Source of the DNA: Epilithonimonas tenax DSM 16811
GTDB taxonomy: Bacteria; Bacteroidota; Bacteroidia; Flavobacteriales; Weeksellaceae
Direction: 5' to 3'
NCBI RefSeq assembly: GCF_000428485.1
Contig: NZ_AUAA01000018.1
Span: forward strand, 1 to 64,000
Length of the DNA: 64,000 nt
Shown here: piece after piece, positions 1 to 9,353 of the stretch
Layout: every line of letters begins with the position of its first letter
Numbering within the stretch: position 1 is the first letter of the stretch
Notes under the pieces: model-generated
The model's input: the letters and a program-made list of their open reading frames with translations, nothing else
Told to the model about the DNA's origin: nothing
The model's database searches: none
Program-made: the position numbers and the translations under genes

Positions 1-1346
1 TTTAAAACAAGGATATTGAGCAAAATAACAGCATTAACTTTCATTCAATTTGTAAATGTTTTTGTATTTAATAGAAAAATGAATAATATTAAAATTGCAT
101 TAGTTTGATAATGCACTACGAGTTAAATTAGTATATCCATAGATTAAATACCGATGATAAAGATATATTTATTGGTACAATTCATAGATTTTGCCTTGAA
201 TTTATATTAAGACCCTTTTCTTGGATTTACAAATGGCATAAGCCAAGAATAATTTCATATGATGAGCTGAAAGAATTTATAGAAATAAACTCCGATATTG
301 AGTTAGGAGATAATCCACTTGATGAACTAAGTAAAATAAAAAGACTTTTAAATGGTGATTTAGATTGTTCAAATACTGATAACATTGAATCGTGGATATA
401 TATTTCTGAATTATATTTCAATTTCTTAAGAGATAAAAAGGCAATAGATTTCAATGAAATTTTATTCAAATCATATAAGATTGTTTCTGAAAATGATTTT
501 GTTGCACAATCTATAGCAAATAAATTTTACGAAATATCGATTGATGAGTTTCAGGATACAAATATATTTCAATACGAAATTTTAAAGGCTATTCGAAATG
601 AATCTGAAGATTGTACATTTTTTATGGTTGGAGATGAAAAACAAAAAATATATGCCTTTGCTGGAGCTATTGATAATGCATTCAGTAGAGCATCATATGA
701 TTTTCAAGCAGAAATAGAAAATTTAGATACAACATATCGTTCTACTACAAATATAGTTAAAGGATACTCAATTCTTTTTAAAGATCATATTGAATTACAG
801 AATGATTCAAAGTACAAAGACTTTAATTTTGATATAGTAATTTGTGAAACCAAATATGACAATAATAATGATTACATAGCTAATACCATAGCCAAGCTTA
901 TAAGTGATGGTAAAGCTGAATTATCCGATATTGCTATATTAACAACGAGTTGGAGAGATGCTTATTTCATAAGTAAGTCACTTCGTCAAAAGTATCACGT
1001 GGTTGGTCTTGGGTCTTTACCTCATAAAAATATGAATACTTCCTCTTTTGGACTTATACGTTCTTTAAGCAAATTTTTATTTTCACCTTCAATTATAAAC
1101 TTAAGAATAATCAAAAGAAATTTTGATTCTCATTCTTTAGAAAATAACATAGTATTTACAGAAAAAGAATTAACTTATAAAATTAACTCATTGATAACAA
1201 GTTTTAAAGAGCTTGAATTAACTGCTAATTTAACTAAAGGTTTAAGTTCAGTAAAACACATATTTGATACAATTTTTAGTGTAAATAACTCTGATATTGA
1301 AGAAATAATCAACAGTATAAATAATATTGATAAATCTCAATTATAA
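1..1346 (+). pseudogene. UvrD/Rep-type helicase remnant
   Basis: Superfamily 1 helicase remains. One frame is open from 132 to 1346 with no start codon at its head. It carries IGTIHRF (from 171), the Walker B box IDEFQDT (from about 540) and VGDEKQKIYAFAGA (from 624), which match UvrD motifs Ic, II and III. A short ALTF segment near 31-42, in another frame, resembles the motif just after Walker A in UvrD proteins. Stops, including TAG at 129, separate it from the rest. The protein ends at 1346 without the C-terminal motifs V and VI (T-H-x-AKG-E type). A conventional annotation may start at the ATG at 624, giving 240 residues. The spacing of parts resembles the UvrD-like partner (GajB) of OLD nucleases in Gabija defence, but no OLD gene is visible, so that is only a guess. 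Both ends are damaged, so I call it non-functional. Confidence 0.7.
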
Positions 1347-1516
1347 AGATTGATTTTTTATAGTTAAATAGGTTTTATTCTCTCAAAATTACAACAAGAT
1401 TAAAGATAAGATATTTCCTTTTATCAATTGAAGCTTTTAAAGCAAATAGGTGGGATTAGGGAGTTTTAGTACATAATATACGAATTTTGGTATATTTTTA
1501 AGGCTGCCTGTGGCTT

Positions 1517-1524
1517 TACATTTG
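1517..1524 (+). promoter_or_regulatory. Bacteroidota -7 element
   Basis: TACATTTG matches the TAnnTTTG -7 consensus and lies 70 bases before the ATG at 1595. No clean TTTG -33 box sits at the usual spacing; TTTG at 1486-1489 is too far upstream. It probably drives the peroxidase module. Confidence 0.4.
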
Positions 1525-1594
1525 TAGTACACTCTTGAAAATTATTGTTTTTATCTCAAAAAACAATGTGAATAATTAATCAAAAATCTGAATT

Positions 1595-2146
1595 ATGGGT
1601 TTCATAGACAAAATCAAATTGACTGCCGAATTGGCAAAGGCGAATTTCAGTGAAGGTATTGATGATGGTTACGACCATTCCACTACATCTGCCGGCAAAA
1701 AAGGGTTACGCTCTGGGCGTGTATCTGAGTTAACGGCGATGGCAGACCTTAAACCGGGAGGTGCAGAAAACCTCAGGACCATAATGGAAATTGCAGGCGG
1801 AAACCTGAAAGGGGCAACCAAAGTAGGAACACTGCACGACCTGCGTATCGTTTTATTTGATAACGATACCAAGATTCTTTTCTGCACGGCTTATGATGGC
1901 GACTGGGATGCTTATATTGATGATTTCGCCACAAAAATTCCGCAGCTGATGGACATCATTTTCGGTAATGTGGAAGGCTGGCCGGGCATAAAAGACCCGA
2001 GTGTAAAACAGTTCATTCTAGACCATCAGATTACCGCGACCGGCTGGTATGTTGGTGTTCCGCATCTTACTGTAAATGATGTGAGGAGAAATGATAAAAT
2101 CATTACCGGACTTAATAGGGCGATTGACGAAGCAAATAAAATCTAA
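1595..2146 (+). CDS. Small partner protein of DyP peroxidase module
   Basis: A 183-residue soluble protein with no signal peptide or membrane segment. I do not recognise a catalytic motif. The C-terminal half has the stretches YDGDWDAYIDDF, FGNVEGWPG and ATGWYVGVPHLTV, which occur in proteins encoded beside DyP peroxidases and other haem or lipid-oxidation enzymes. A ferredoxin-like alpha/beta fold is plausible but inferred. The next gene begins 2 bases after its stop, so the two are almost certainly co-translated. It is the first gene of a three-gene plus-strand unit that ends at 4655. Its role, for example as an accessory or cargo protein, cannot be read from the sequence. Confidence 0.75.
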   Translation: MGFIDKIKLTAELAKANFSEGIDDGYDHSTTSAGKKGLRSGRVSELTAMADLKPGGAENLRTIMEIAGGNLKGATKVGTLHDLRIVLFDNDTKILFCTAYDGDWDAYIDDFATKIPQLMDIIFGNVEGWPGIKDPSVKQFILDHQITATGWYVGVPHLTVNDVRRNDKIITGLNRAIDEANKI

Positions 2147-2148
2147 GT

Positions 2149-3507
2149 ATGGCATTGGAATTTTTAAAGCGGATATTCAATCCCAATAAAGTAGAAATTG
2201 AGCTGAACGAAATACAGGCCTTAATTCTCAGAAGCCGCCCTATTCCGTATTTCGGAACGGTGGCAATCATTGAAATCAAAGATGCTGTGGCAGCCAGACA
2301 AATGCTCCAAAAACTCTTGCCGATTGTGAGTTCTGCGGAAGACTGGCATAAGAATGAAGGGGCATCGGTTACGTTGACGTTCACTTATAAAGGTCTGGAA
2401 AAAATCGGCGTGCCTAAAGAGTCGCTTGAGACTTTCCCCGAATCCTTCAAGGAAGGAATGGCAGACCGCTCCCGTTTTCTATATGACATTGGTGTCAATG
2501 ACCCCAAAAACTGGGAAAGGGTTTTTAAAAGGTCGCATATTCACATCGCTGCGGCGATTATCGCCAACAATGAAGAGGCGTGGAAAAGCAAGCTGGAGGA
2601 ATTTCGGTCTAAATTGGCTGATAATAGAGGCATAGAAGTAATCTTGAGTCACAATTTCAGCGTATCTGAAGAGGTTAAAAATGTGTTCGGATTCAGAGAC
2701 GGTATTAGCAACCCGGAAATTGAAGGCAGTGGGATAGAAGTTCCGGCTGGATTTGACCGCCCGCTTAAAGCAGGCGAATTTATACTGGGCTATCCTGGAG
2801 AAGCCGGTACCATAAAGCCGTTTCCACAGCCTGAAGTTTTAGGGAAGAACGGTTCTTTTATGGTTTTCAGAAAGTACCAGAGCCAAGTGGCGGAATTTAA
2901 TCAGTTCGTTAAAGAAAATTCTTCTTCGCCGGAAGAGGGAGAGCTCTTGGCTGCTAAAATGGTAGGTCGCTGGCGAAGTGGTGCACCTTTGGTTTTAGCT
3001 CCCGAAAAGGATGATAAATCGCTAGGAGATGATATGCAAAAAAACAATGATTTTTCTTTCAAGAATGATGAGTACGGTAAAAAGTGTCCGTTCAGTTCGC
3101 ATATCCGCAGGATGAACCCAAGAGATTCCAAATCTTTTGTTTTGGAGGATGAACGTTTGCACAGGATTATCAGAAAAAGTGTAACTTTTGGCGACATTGT
3201 TCCGCCGGAGGTAACCAAAAATGACGGTAAGGAACGTGGACAGTACTTTATTGGCATTAGTGCTGATGCAATGGGAACACTGGAATTTCTTCAAAAACAA
3301 TGGGCAAACGATGGTAACGCCCAAAATCTGGGAACAGAAAAAGATCCTATGATCGGTGTACAGGACGAAGACGCACTGTTTTCTGCACCGGGAGAACCCC
3401 TCATCAAAAGATACCGTGGTTTGCAGACCTACAACATCGTGAAAGGCGGCGAATATTGTTTTATCCCAAGCATTTCTGCTCTAAAATGGATTAGCGAATT
3501 AAAATAA
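2149..3507 (+). CDS. DyP-type haem peroxidase
   Basis: Dye-decolorising-type peroxidase of 452 residues, which reduces hydrogen peroxide or organic peroxides with a b-type haem. The GxxDG signature is GFRDG at residues 181-185, with D184 as the distal catalytic Asp. The proximal haem ligand is His318 in CPFSSHIRRMNPR, another family hallmark. There is no signal peptide or Tat motif, so it should be cytoplasmic. It is at the long end for the family, mainly through an N-terminal extension and loops. It follows the upstream gene by 2 bases and precedes the catalase-fold gene by 11. The physiological substrate is unknown. The neighbouring catalase-fold protein and oleate hydratases raise the possibility of lipid peroxide metabolism, which is inference. 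Confidence 0.9.
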   Translation: MALEFLKRIFNPNKVEIELNEIQALILRSRPIPYFGTVAIIEIKDAVAARQMLQKLLPIVSSAEDWHKNEGASVTLTFTYKGLEKIGVPKESLETFPESFKEGMADRSRFLYDIGVNDPKNWERVFKRSHIHIAAAIIANNEEAWKSKLEEFRSKLADNRGIEVILSHNFSVSEEVKNVFGFRDGISNPEIEGSGIEVPAGFDRPLKAGEFILGYPGEAGTIKPFPQPEVLGKNGSFMVFRKYQSQVAEFNQFVKENSSSPEEGELLAAKMVGRWRSGAPLVLAPEKDDKSLGDDMQKNNDFSFKNDEYGKKCPFSSHIRRMNPRDSKSFVLEDERLHRIIRKSVTFGDIVPPEVTKNDGKERGQYFIGISADAMGTLEFLQKQWANDGNAQNLGTEKDPMIGVQDEDALFSAPGEPLIKRYRGLQTYNIVKGGEYCFIPSISALKWISELK

Positions 3508-3518
3508 AAAAAAGCACT

Positions 3519-4655
3519 ATGGAAGAATACATCAAGTACAGTTACGAAGTGGAAGAAATTCCAGAAAATTTCGATGAGTATATTACCACCATTAATAACG
3601 ATATCCGCGAATACATCAAAAATACGCCAAACCTAAGCAGGGCGACCCATCATACAAGAGATGCGCACGCCAATGGCTATGCAGTGCTGAAAGCAGAGGT
3701 TGAAATTTTGGATAATCTGCCCAAAGAACTGGCGCAGGGCATTTATGCGAAACCCGGAACACACCAGGCAGCAGTTCGCTTTTCCAATGGTTCGTCCAGA
3801 GTTTTGCCCGATAAACTAAGCGGTAATGCACAAGGATTTGCTTTAAAGATTTTTGGGATAGATGGCAAAAAATTATCTCCCGGAGAGGAAGATTCTCCCA
3901 ATGTTGATTTTAACCTGATTAATAATCCCGTGTTTTTCTGTAACTCGGCAGAACATTATGTTTTCATTTCAAAGCTTTTTTTAAAGCTAAATGATTTCTT
4001 TGAAAAGGGAGCCTTGGGAAAATTGGAATTTGCCACACTTTGGGTCACCGAAAATAAAAAAGCATTTCCAAATTTTGAGGCTTTGAAGGAATTGGGCGCT
4101 CTTAAAACTTTTGAAAAAATCCCTTCCATCAACAGTTTTCTTTACGAATTTTACAGTATGGGAGCGGTACGCCACGGTGATTATATCGCCAAAGTAAGAG
4201 TGATCCCAACTGAGCAGACCAAGAACGCCATCACGGAAAAAGATATTGATCTAGACAGCGCAGAATGGCCGTACAGAAAAGGAATTATCAAAGAAATAGC
4301 TCAAAAAGAACTTACATTTGAGTTGCAAATACAACTTTGCAAAGACCTGAAAGAAATGCCTGTGAATGACCTTACAAAAGAATGGTCGCAGGAATTATCA
4401 CCATTCCGTACGGTGGCAAAAATCACAATACCAAAACAAACGGTTCCTGAGGATGGTAATTTTGAAATTATGGAAAATCTGTCTTTTACACCGTTTAGAA
4501 CCATCGAAGAGAATTCACCGATCGGGAATTTACAGCGTTCACGGCAGTCAGCGTATGTAACATCTTCAATCTCAAGACACGAACTAAACCACAAAAAACG
4601 TAAAGAACCAAAGAATTTGGAGGAAGCATTCAGTCCGGAGTTTTATAAATTGTAA
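3519..4655 (+). CDS. Catalase-fold haem protein
   Basis: A 378-residue member of the catalase superfamily, shorter than true mono-functional catalases (about 480 or more). The distal-side His lies in RATHHTRDAHANGY (residues about 41-54). NSPIGNLQR followed by RQSAY near residue 350 fits the proximal RxxxY haem-ligand motif. Short catalase-fold proteins of this kind include allene-oxide-synthase-like enzymes that act on fatty-acid hydroperoxides, so classical catalase activity should not be assumed. It has no signal peptide. It is the last gene of the peroxidase unit, 11 bases after the DyP stop. A shared hairpin terminator lies 157 bases downstream. Confidence 0.82.
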   Translation: MEEYIKYSYEVEEIPENFDEYITTINNDIREYIKNTPNLSRATHHTRDAHANGYAVLKAEVEILDNLPKELAQGIYAKPGTHQAAVRFSNGSSRVLPDKLSGNAQGFALKIFGIDGKKLSPGEEDSPNVDFNLINNPVFFCNSAEHYVFISKLFLKLNDFFEKGALGKLEFATLWVTENKKAFPNFEALKELGALKTFEKIPSINSFLYEFYSMGAVRHGDYIAKVRVIPTEQTKNAITEKDIDLDSAEWPYRKGIIKEIAQKELTFELQIQLCKDLKEMPVNDLTKEWSQELSPFRTVAKITIPKQTVPEDGNFEIMENLSFTPFRTIEENSPIGNLQRSRQSAYVTSSISRHELNHKKRKEPKNLEEAFSPEFYKL

Positions 4656-4811
4656 AATATTATAAATAAGAAAATCGAAAATCAAATGCTAATATCCTGG
4701 AAATTTATGTGATACTGCTATTTCTAGGAAATTTCCCTTTTATTTTAAAGATGAGAAATGGATTTCAACAGAGGGGAATTAGAAAAGTATATGTAGATTC
4801 ATTTTCAAAAT

Positions 4812-4846
4812 AAAAAGAGGCTGTTGCTTTGTAACAGCCTCTTTTT
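4812..4846. terminator. Bidirectional intrinsic terminator
   Basis: A 14-bp perfect stem (4812-4825 with 4833-4846) encloses the 7-base loop GCTTTGT. The stem carries GAGGCTGTT and is flanked by A-runs on one side and T-runs on the other, so it can end transcription both of the plus-strand peroxidase unit and of the minus-strand oleate hydratase. Confidence 0.9.
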
Positions 4847-4880
4847 ATAATTGTATAAATAATTAAATTAAAAAAATCTT

Positions 4881-6650
4881 TTATAACAACTTGGCTTCTT
4901 TTAAAATCTCTTCAACATAAGTACCTTCTATTTTCTTGACACCATATTTTTCAAGGATTGAAATCAACCAAGGAAATTCAATTTCATTTAGGTTTTTATT
5001 GTCATTAAGGTGATAGATGGATTTCAGCAGTACCCTGATGTCATATGAAGAAGCAAAAACTTCCGGGACACCTCTGTCTACATCCAAAAGGGTGTAAACT
5101 GCCTCCATTGCTGTACGCACGGAATATTCGGTCGTGAATACGGTGTCTTTTCCAGTTTCGGCAAAATTACCGATAAAAGCAAGGTTCACAGAACCCTCCG
5201 GAACCACCAATGGGCGGTCTCCCAATGCACGAGGCATAAAGTAAGATGTGATATAAGGCATACGGCAAGGGATGCTGTTGGCAGCTTGTGCAATTTCTGC
5301 AATTTCATTTTCAGGAACACCAATATGGTATAAAAATTCTTTGCAAAGCTCTATCCCCGTGGCTTCCGTAATTTTCTTTTGGATATAATTTCCTGGTTTA
5401 TGAGAATACAACCCATAAACCCAAACAATTACTTCATTTTTTTTCTGAGCCTTGAAGTGGGGCTGTCTGCTGATGGAAAAGCCATACCACCAGTTAGAAT
5501 CGTTTATTGTGACAGGTCCGCTAGTCACTATAGAACCGCTTCTTGGGTCTTTTTTTGTTATTTTTTCTATATACGGAATCACTTTTTCGTCGAAGAAGGT
5601 AATGCTTCCGGAGATTACCCAGTTGGCTTCGGGAATGTTTTTGTAGAACTTTTCGGGTTTTCCAAAGGCATCATCCTGGTCTACCAGATTCTGCCAAAGT
5701 TGCCAACTTCCGCCAATGCCGTCAGCAACAGGAGCAGGGTTATGATTGTCACCGTATGTACTGCTTTCGGTAATGGAGCCGTTGGTAACAAACACCAGGT
5801 CGTTTTCGGTCAGGCTGATGCTTTCTGCATTGCCATTCTTAATATATTCGATTTTCTTCGCTACTTTTTTGCCGTTTTCATTTTCTACAAGTATGTTCTG
5901 AACCTGGCTATCATACTGGAAGGTAACACCGTGGGACTCAAGGTAGCTTACCAACGGATGAATCAGTGATTCATATTGGTTGTATTTCGTGAAGCGTAGT
6001 GAGGACATATCTGCTATGCTGCCAACGTGATGGATGAAACGAAGAACATATCGGCGCATTTCCATCGCACTTGCCCAGGGTTCGAATGCGAACATCGTAG
6101 CCCAGTAGGTCCAAAAGTTGGATTGGAAAAATTCTTCTGTAAATACCTGGTCTATCTGTACATCCTGTAGTTTTTCTTCAGGAAGAAGAACCAGCGCTAT
6201 AAGTTCGTGGATGGCTTTCTGGGAAAGTGTAAGCTTGCCATCCGTGGGCAGTCTTTCTCCACGGTTTTCGATAACACGGGCGTGGGAAAAGCTAGGGTCT
6301 TCTTTATTGAGCCAATAATATTCGTCCAGTACGGAAACGCCTTCCGTTTCTAATGAGGGTATCGAGCGGAACAAATCCCAGAGGGTTTCGAAATGTGTTT
6401 CCATTTCCCGTCCGCCTCGTATGATGTAGCCTTTCTGCTCATTCCAGATACCGTCCATACTGCCACCGGGTAAAGCTAATTCTTCCAGAATACGGATTTT
6501 GTTTCCTTCCATTTGCGCATCGCGTATCAAAAAAGCTGCGGCGGCCAATGAAGCTAATCCAGAACCGATAAGTACGGCAGATTTCTGTTCAATATTTGCC
6601 GGTTTTTTCGGGCGGGCAAATGCTTCGTAATTCCCATTACTGTAATACAT
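4881..6650 (-). CDS. ohyA: Oleate hydratase, canonical type
   Basis: FAD-dependent fatty acid hydratase of 589 residues, adding water to the cis-9 double bond of oleic and related acids to give 10-hydroxy acids. The N-terminal Rossmann nucleotide-binding site is [13 protein letters not shown] (about 26-38). RGGREM at 79-84 places the catalytic Glu at E82, and Y201 in [11 protein letters not shown] lies 119 residues later. This is the same spacing as the E122/Y241 pair of the Elizabethkingia enzyme and E82/Y201 of the Staphylococcus enzyme. KYNQYES follows. There is no signal peptide. It is the most downstream gene of the lipid block, 126 bases after mlaD, with its own leader, and ends at the shared terminator. 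The symbol follows usage for this family. Confidence 0.95.
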   Translation of the reverse strand: MYYSNGNYEAFARPKKPANIEQKSAVLIGSGLASLAAAAFLIRDAQMEGNKIRILEELALPGGSMDGIWNEQKGYIIRGGREMETHFETLWDLFRSIPSLETEGVSVLDEYYWLNKEDPSFSHARVIENRGERLPTDGKLTLSQKAIHELIALVLLPEEKLQDVQIDQVFTEEFFQSNFWTYWATMFAFEPWASAMEMRRYVLRFIHHVGSIADMSSLRFTKYNQYESLIHPLVSYLESHGVTFQYDSQVQNILVENENGKKVAKKIEYIKNGNAESISLTENDLVFVTNGSITESSTYGDNHNPAPVADGIGGSWQLWQNLVDQDDAFGKPEKFYKNIPEANWVISGSITFFDEKVIPYIEKITKKDPRSGSIVTSGPVTINDSNWWYGFSISRQPHFKAQKKNEVIVWVYGLYSHKPGNYIQKKITEATGIELCKEFLYHIGVPENEIAEIAQAANSIPCRMPYITSYFMPRALGDRPLVVPEGSVNLAFIGNFAETGKDTVFTTEYSVRTAMEAVYTLLDVDRGVPEVFASSYDIRVLLKSIYHLNDNKNLNEIEFPWLISILEKYGVKKIEGTYVEEILKEAKLL

Positions 6651-6657
6651 AATTAGA

Positions 6658-6683
6658 TTTTTTTAGTTTATAATATATGATAA
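6658..6683 (-). promoter_or_regulatory. Leader motif shared by both oleate hydratase genes
   Basis: Read on the minus strand, this leader has TTATCATATA, then an AT tract, then CTAAAAAAA just before the ohyA start. The same arrangement occurs at 12701-12727 before the second oleate hydratase. A weak -7-like TAACTTTA lies further upstream. Shared regulation or a shared leader function is inferred. Confidence 0.35.
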
Positions 6684-6776
6684 AATAACCTTGTTTTTGT
6701 TTAATAAAGTTACACATATTGCTTTCACTTTATATATCCCAAAATTCTAATTGTATGTGCTGATATTCCAATAATG

Positions 6777-7775
6777 TTATCTTTGGAGATTGTGTTTTTC
6801 GGTTTCCCTTTTCTTTTTTTCCTGTTTGCGGAAGTAACCTCTGAAGAGAAAATTATGCTTCAGAGCCTCCATATTCTGGTTGAAGCCTTCGGTTCCCTTT
6901 TCGATATTGTAAAGGCTGTTATTGATGTTTTTTGTAAGAACGGTATCAGTGATAAGGGCATTTACCGGTCCTTTTCCATTTTCTATATTTTTACTGAATG
7001 TCTGCAGGTTTTTACCAACTGTGATAAGTTCATTGCTTACTGTATTAAGATTATTGCTGGCGGCATTGACGTTATTGAAAGTCTGCTTAAGCTGGGACTC
7101 AAAATCTTTGTTGGCAAGGAGAAGTCCCGTTGCTCCTTTTCCCTGGCGTGTAGACGTAATGATGGCTTCTGCAGTACTGCTCAGGTTTTCTATATTTTCC
7201 GTGCTTTGGCGTATTTTCAGGATGGATAATTTTAAGTTTTCGGCAAATGCCTTGTCATTAATTAATTTTAAAATCTGGCTGCTGTCAATTTTATGCACAG
7301 TGTTTTTAAGAGATTTGGATATATCGTGTATATTGTTGTTGCTTGCCGATAGCGTGTTGAGTATTTCATCCACACCTGGTTTGGTATCTGCCGTGAGATA
7401 TTCTTTTTCCTGCACCGGTCTGCCCGGCTTCCCGTAAGGTAAAATATTGACCACCGCATTGCCGATAATGCCTTCTGTTCCAATCGAGGCTTTGGCACTA
7501 TTGTCTATATGCTTTGCAATATCTTTGTCTATAAGCATAATGACCTCTATATCATCCCTTTCGGACAATTTTACAGATTTTACAGAACCCGCCTGCATCC
7601 CTGAAAATAGCACATTGCTTCCTTCCCTGAGCCCATTAGAGTTTTTGAATTTTGCCCTGAGCTCAAATTTGCTGGTAAAAATACCCGAACCGCTGCCAAT
7701 GTAAAAGAAAACAGCCATCATAAGTATAAGCCCCGAAATTACAAATAAGCCGAGCTTGATATTATTTTTATTCAT
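6777..7775 (-). CDS. mlaD: MlaD-type MCE lipid-binding protein
   Basis: A 332-residue MCE-domain protein, the periplasmic lipid-binding part of an MlaFED-type ABC transporter. One N-terminal membrane segment (about residues 7-27, LFVISGLILMMAVFFYIG) anchors it. The MCE domain follows at about 35-115, with GLREGSNVLFSGMQAG. The rest (about 120-300) is helical and rich in N, S, K and T, as in long-tailed Bacteroidota MlaD proteins. It begins 3 bases after the ATPase gene, so the three transporter genes are one operon. In Proteobacteria the direction is usually retrograde phospholipid movement. Here, linked to oleate hydratases and a lipase-like enzyme, fatty acid or phospholipid handling is likely but direction is unknown. 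Confidence 0.88.
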   Translation of the reverse strand: MNKNNIKLGLFVISGLILMMAVFFYIGSGSGIFTSKFELRAKFKNSNGLREGSNVLFSGMQAGSVKSVKLSERDDIEVIMLIDKDIAKHIDNSAKASIGTEGIIGNAVVNILPYGKPGRPVQEKEYLTADTKPGVDEILNTLSASNNNIHDISKSLKNTVHKIDSSQILKLINDKAFAENLKLSILKIRQSTENIENLSSTAEAIITSTRQGKGATGLLLANKDFESQLKQTFNNVNAASNNLNTVSNELITVGKNLQTFSKNIENGKGPVNALITDTVLTKNINNSLYNIEKGTEGFNQNMEALKHNFLFRGYFRKQEKKKRETEKHNLQR

Positions 7776-7778
7776 ATT

Positions 7779-8546
7779 TTAATCAAAAAATTGTTTAATG
7801 TTTTCGTCATCAGAACTTTCAAATTCCTGATAAGTACCTTGTGCATAGCATTTTCCGTCAAGCAGCAAGACTACTCTGTCAGCCGTATTTTTCACACAGT
7901 TCATATCGTGTGAGATAATGATTGATGATGTTTTGTATTTTCTATGTATATCCATGATAAGGCTGTCTATTTCTTTTGCCGTTACCGTATCAAGTCCGGT
8001 GGTAGGTTCATCATAAAGGATGATTTCCGGCTTGAGGATGACAGTACGTGCCAGAGCTATTCTTTTCAGCATCCCTCCCGACAATTCGGATGGCATAAGG
8101 TCTACGGTATGTTTAAGCCCCACACTATCGAGTGCTTCTTCAACCCGTGCGTCAATTTCAACCTGCTTCAGCCGGAACCACCGTCTTCTTAAAGGGAATT
8201 CCAGATTTTCGCGGATGGTCATAGAGTCATAGATGGCATTTCCCTGAAAAAGAAAACCTATTTTTGAGCGTGCCTTGTCCAGCTCTTGATTTTCCAGTTG
8301 GACAATATCCTGCCCGGAAATCATTATCCTACCGCTATCAGGTGTTAAAAGCCGGACGATACATTTGATAAGCACAGATTTTCCCGTGCCTGATTTTCCG
8401 AGAACTACAACATTTTCGTTCTTATCGACCGTTAGGTTAAAACCGTTAAGCACTTTTTTTTCACCAAAGCTTTTATAAATATCTTCAATGACGATGGCCG
8501 GTCCATTGTCATTATTGCCGTTTGCTGTTGTTTTTGTTTCCGCCAT
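7779..8546 (-). CDS. mlaF: MlaF-type ABC transporter ATPase
   Basis: Cytoplasmic ATPase subunit of 255 residues. Walker A is GKSGTGKS, the signature is LSGGM within ELSGGMLKR, and Walker B is IILYDEPTTGLD. The LSGGM form of the signature is characteristic of MlaF/Mkl-type proteins. The start is 9 bases after the permease stop and its own stop is 3 bases before mlaD. It powers lipid transfer through MlaE. Confidence 0.93.
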   Translation of the reverse strand: MAETKTTANGNNDNGPAIVIEDIYKSFGEKKVLNGFNLTVDKNENVVVLGKSGTGKSVLIKCIVRLLTPDSGRIMISGQDIVQLENQELDKARSKIGFLFQGNAIYDSMTIRENLEFPLRRRWFRLKQVEIDARVEEALDSVGLKHTVDLMPSELSGGMLKRIALARTVILKPEIILYDEPTTGLDTVTAKEIDSLIMDIHRKYKTSSIIISHDMNCVKNTADRVVLLLDGKCYAQGTYQEFESSDDENIKQFFD

Positions 8547-8555
8547 AATGATGAT

Positions 8556-9323
8556 TTAATTATATCCGAGAATGCCGGTTATCTGTACCGCAATCAGGTC
8601 CAAAACGAAGATAAGGATAGAGGAGAGCACGACCGCTGAATTGGCGGCGTTCCCCACGCCCCGTGTTCCTTTTACTGCATTATAGCCTTTATAGGCACCC
8701 ACGATTCCCACTGCAAAACCGAAAAAAAAGCTTTTGATAAAAGCTGGTATGATGTCACTGAAATCCAAGGAGTCAAAAACCTGTGAATAGAAAAGTGACA
8801 GGCTAGTTGTACCGCCAATGTTAACACCTATCCAGGCACCATATAGTGAAATGGCATCCGCCAGGATGATAAGTACGGGAAGCATAAATGTTGTAGCCAG
8901 GACACGTGTGGCAACAAGGTATTTAAAAGGATGTGTACCGCTTACTTCCATTGCGTCTATCTGTTCGGTAACCCGCATCGAGCCCAGCTCTGCCCCGATG
9001 CTACTGGCAATTTTACCTGCAAAGATGAGAGCGGCGATTACGGGTGCTATTTCACGGATGATGGCAATGCCTACCATTACAGGCAGCTGGGATTCCACAC
9101 CATAGCGTACGAGGCTTGGCCGCAGCTGCATCGTAAGAACCAAGCCGATGATAAAGCCTGTCATGGCAATAAGCCCCAAAGATTTGTAACCTATGAGATA
9201 GCATTGTGCGAGCAGTTCCTTTATTTCATATGGTGGACGGAAACCTAATAGAAAGTAATTTTTGGTAAACTGTGTGATATTGCCTGTTTCCTGTAAAAAA
9301 CTACGTATTTTAATCATTAACAA
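8556..9323 (-). CDS. mlaE: MlaE-type lipid ABC permease
   Basis: Inner-membrane permease of 255 residues, family MlaE (formerly DUF140). Several hydrophobic segments are visible, for example about 50-75 (LGLIAMTGFIIGLVLTM), 85-115 and 145-170. The family stretch IIREIAPVIAALIFAGK leads into GAELGSMRVTEQIDAMEV. It could start two codons later at the second Met. It begins 30 bases after the hydrolase gene and precedes mlaF by 9 bases, so hydrolase and transporter are probably transcribed together. Confidence 0.93.
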   Translation of the reverse strand: MLMIKIRSFLQETGNITQFTKNYFLLGFRPPYEIKELLAQCYLIGYKSLGLIAMTGFIIGLVLTMQLRPSLVRYGVESQLPVMVGIAIIREIAPVIAALIFAGKIASSIGAELGSMRVTEQIDAMEVSGTHPFKYLVATRVLATTFMLPVLIILADAISLYGAWIGVNIGGTTSLSLFYSQVFDSLDFSDIIPAFIKSFFFGFAVGIVGAYKGYNAVKGTRGVGNAANSAVVLSSILIFVLDLIAVQITGILGYN

Positions 9324-9353
9324 ATTATTTTTTTAAATTAAAATATTTTTAGT

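Noticed and set aside
5379-5969. 196-codon plus-strand ORF opposite ohyA
   Set aside because: It is the antisense of the well-supported oleate hydratase gene, with no recognisable motifs.
6774-7437. Plus-strand ORFs opposite mlaD
   Set aside because: Antisense shadows of a gene with clear MCE features and tight operon spacing.
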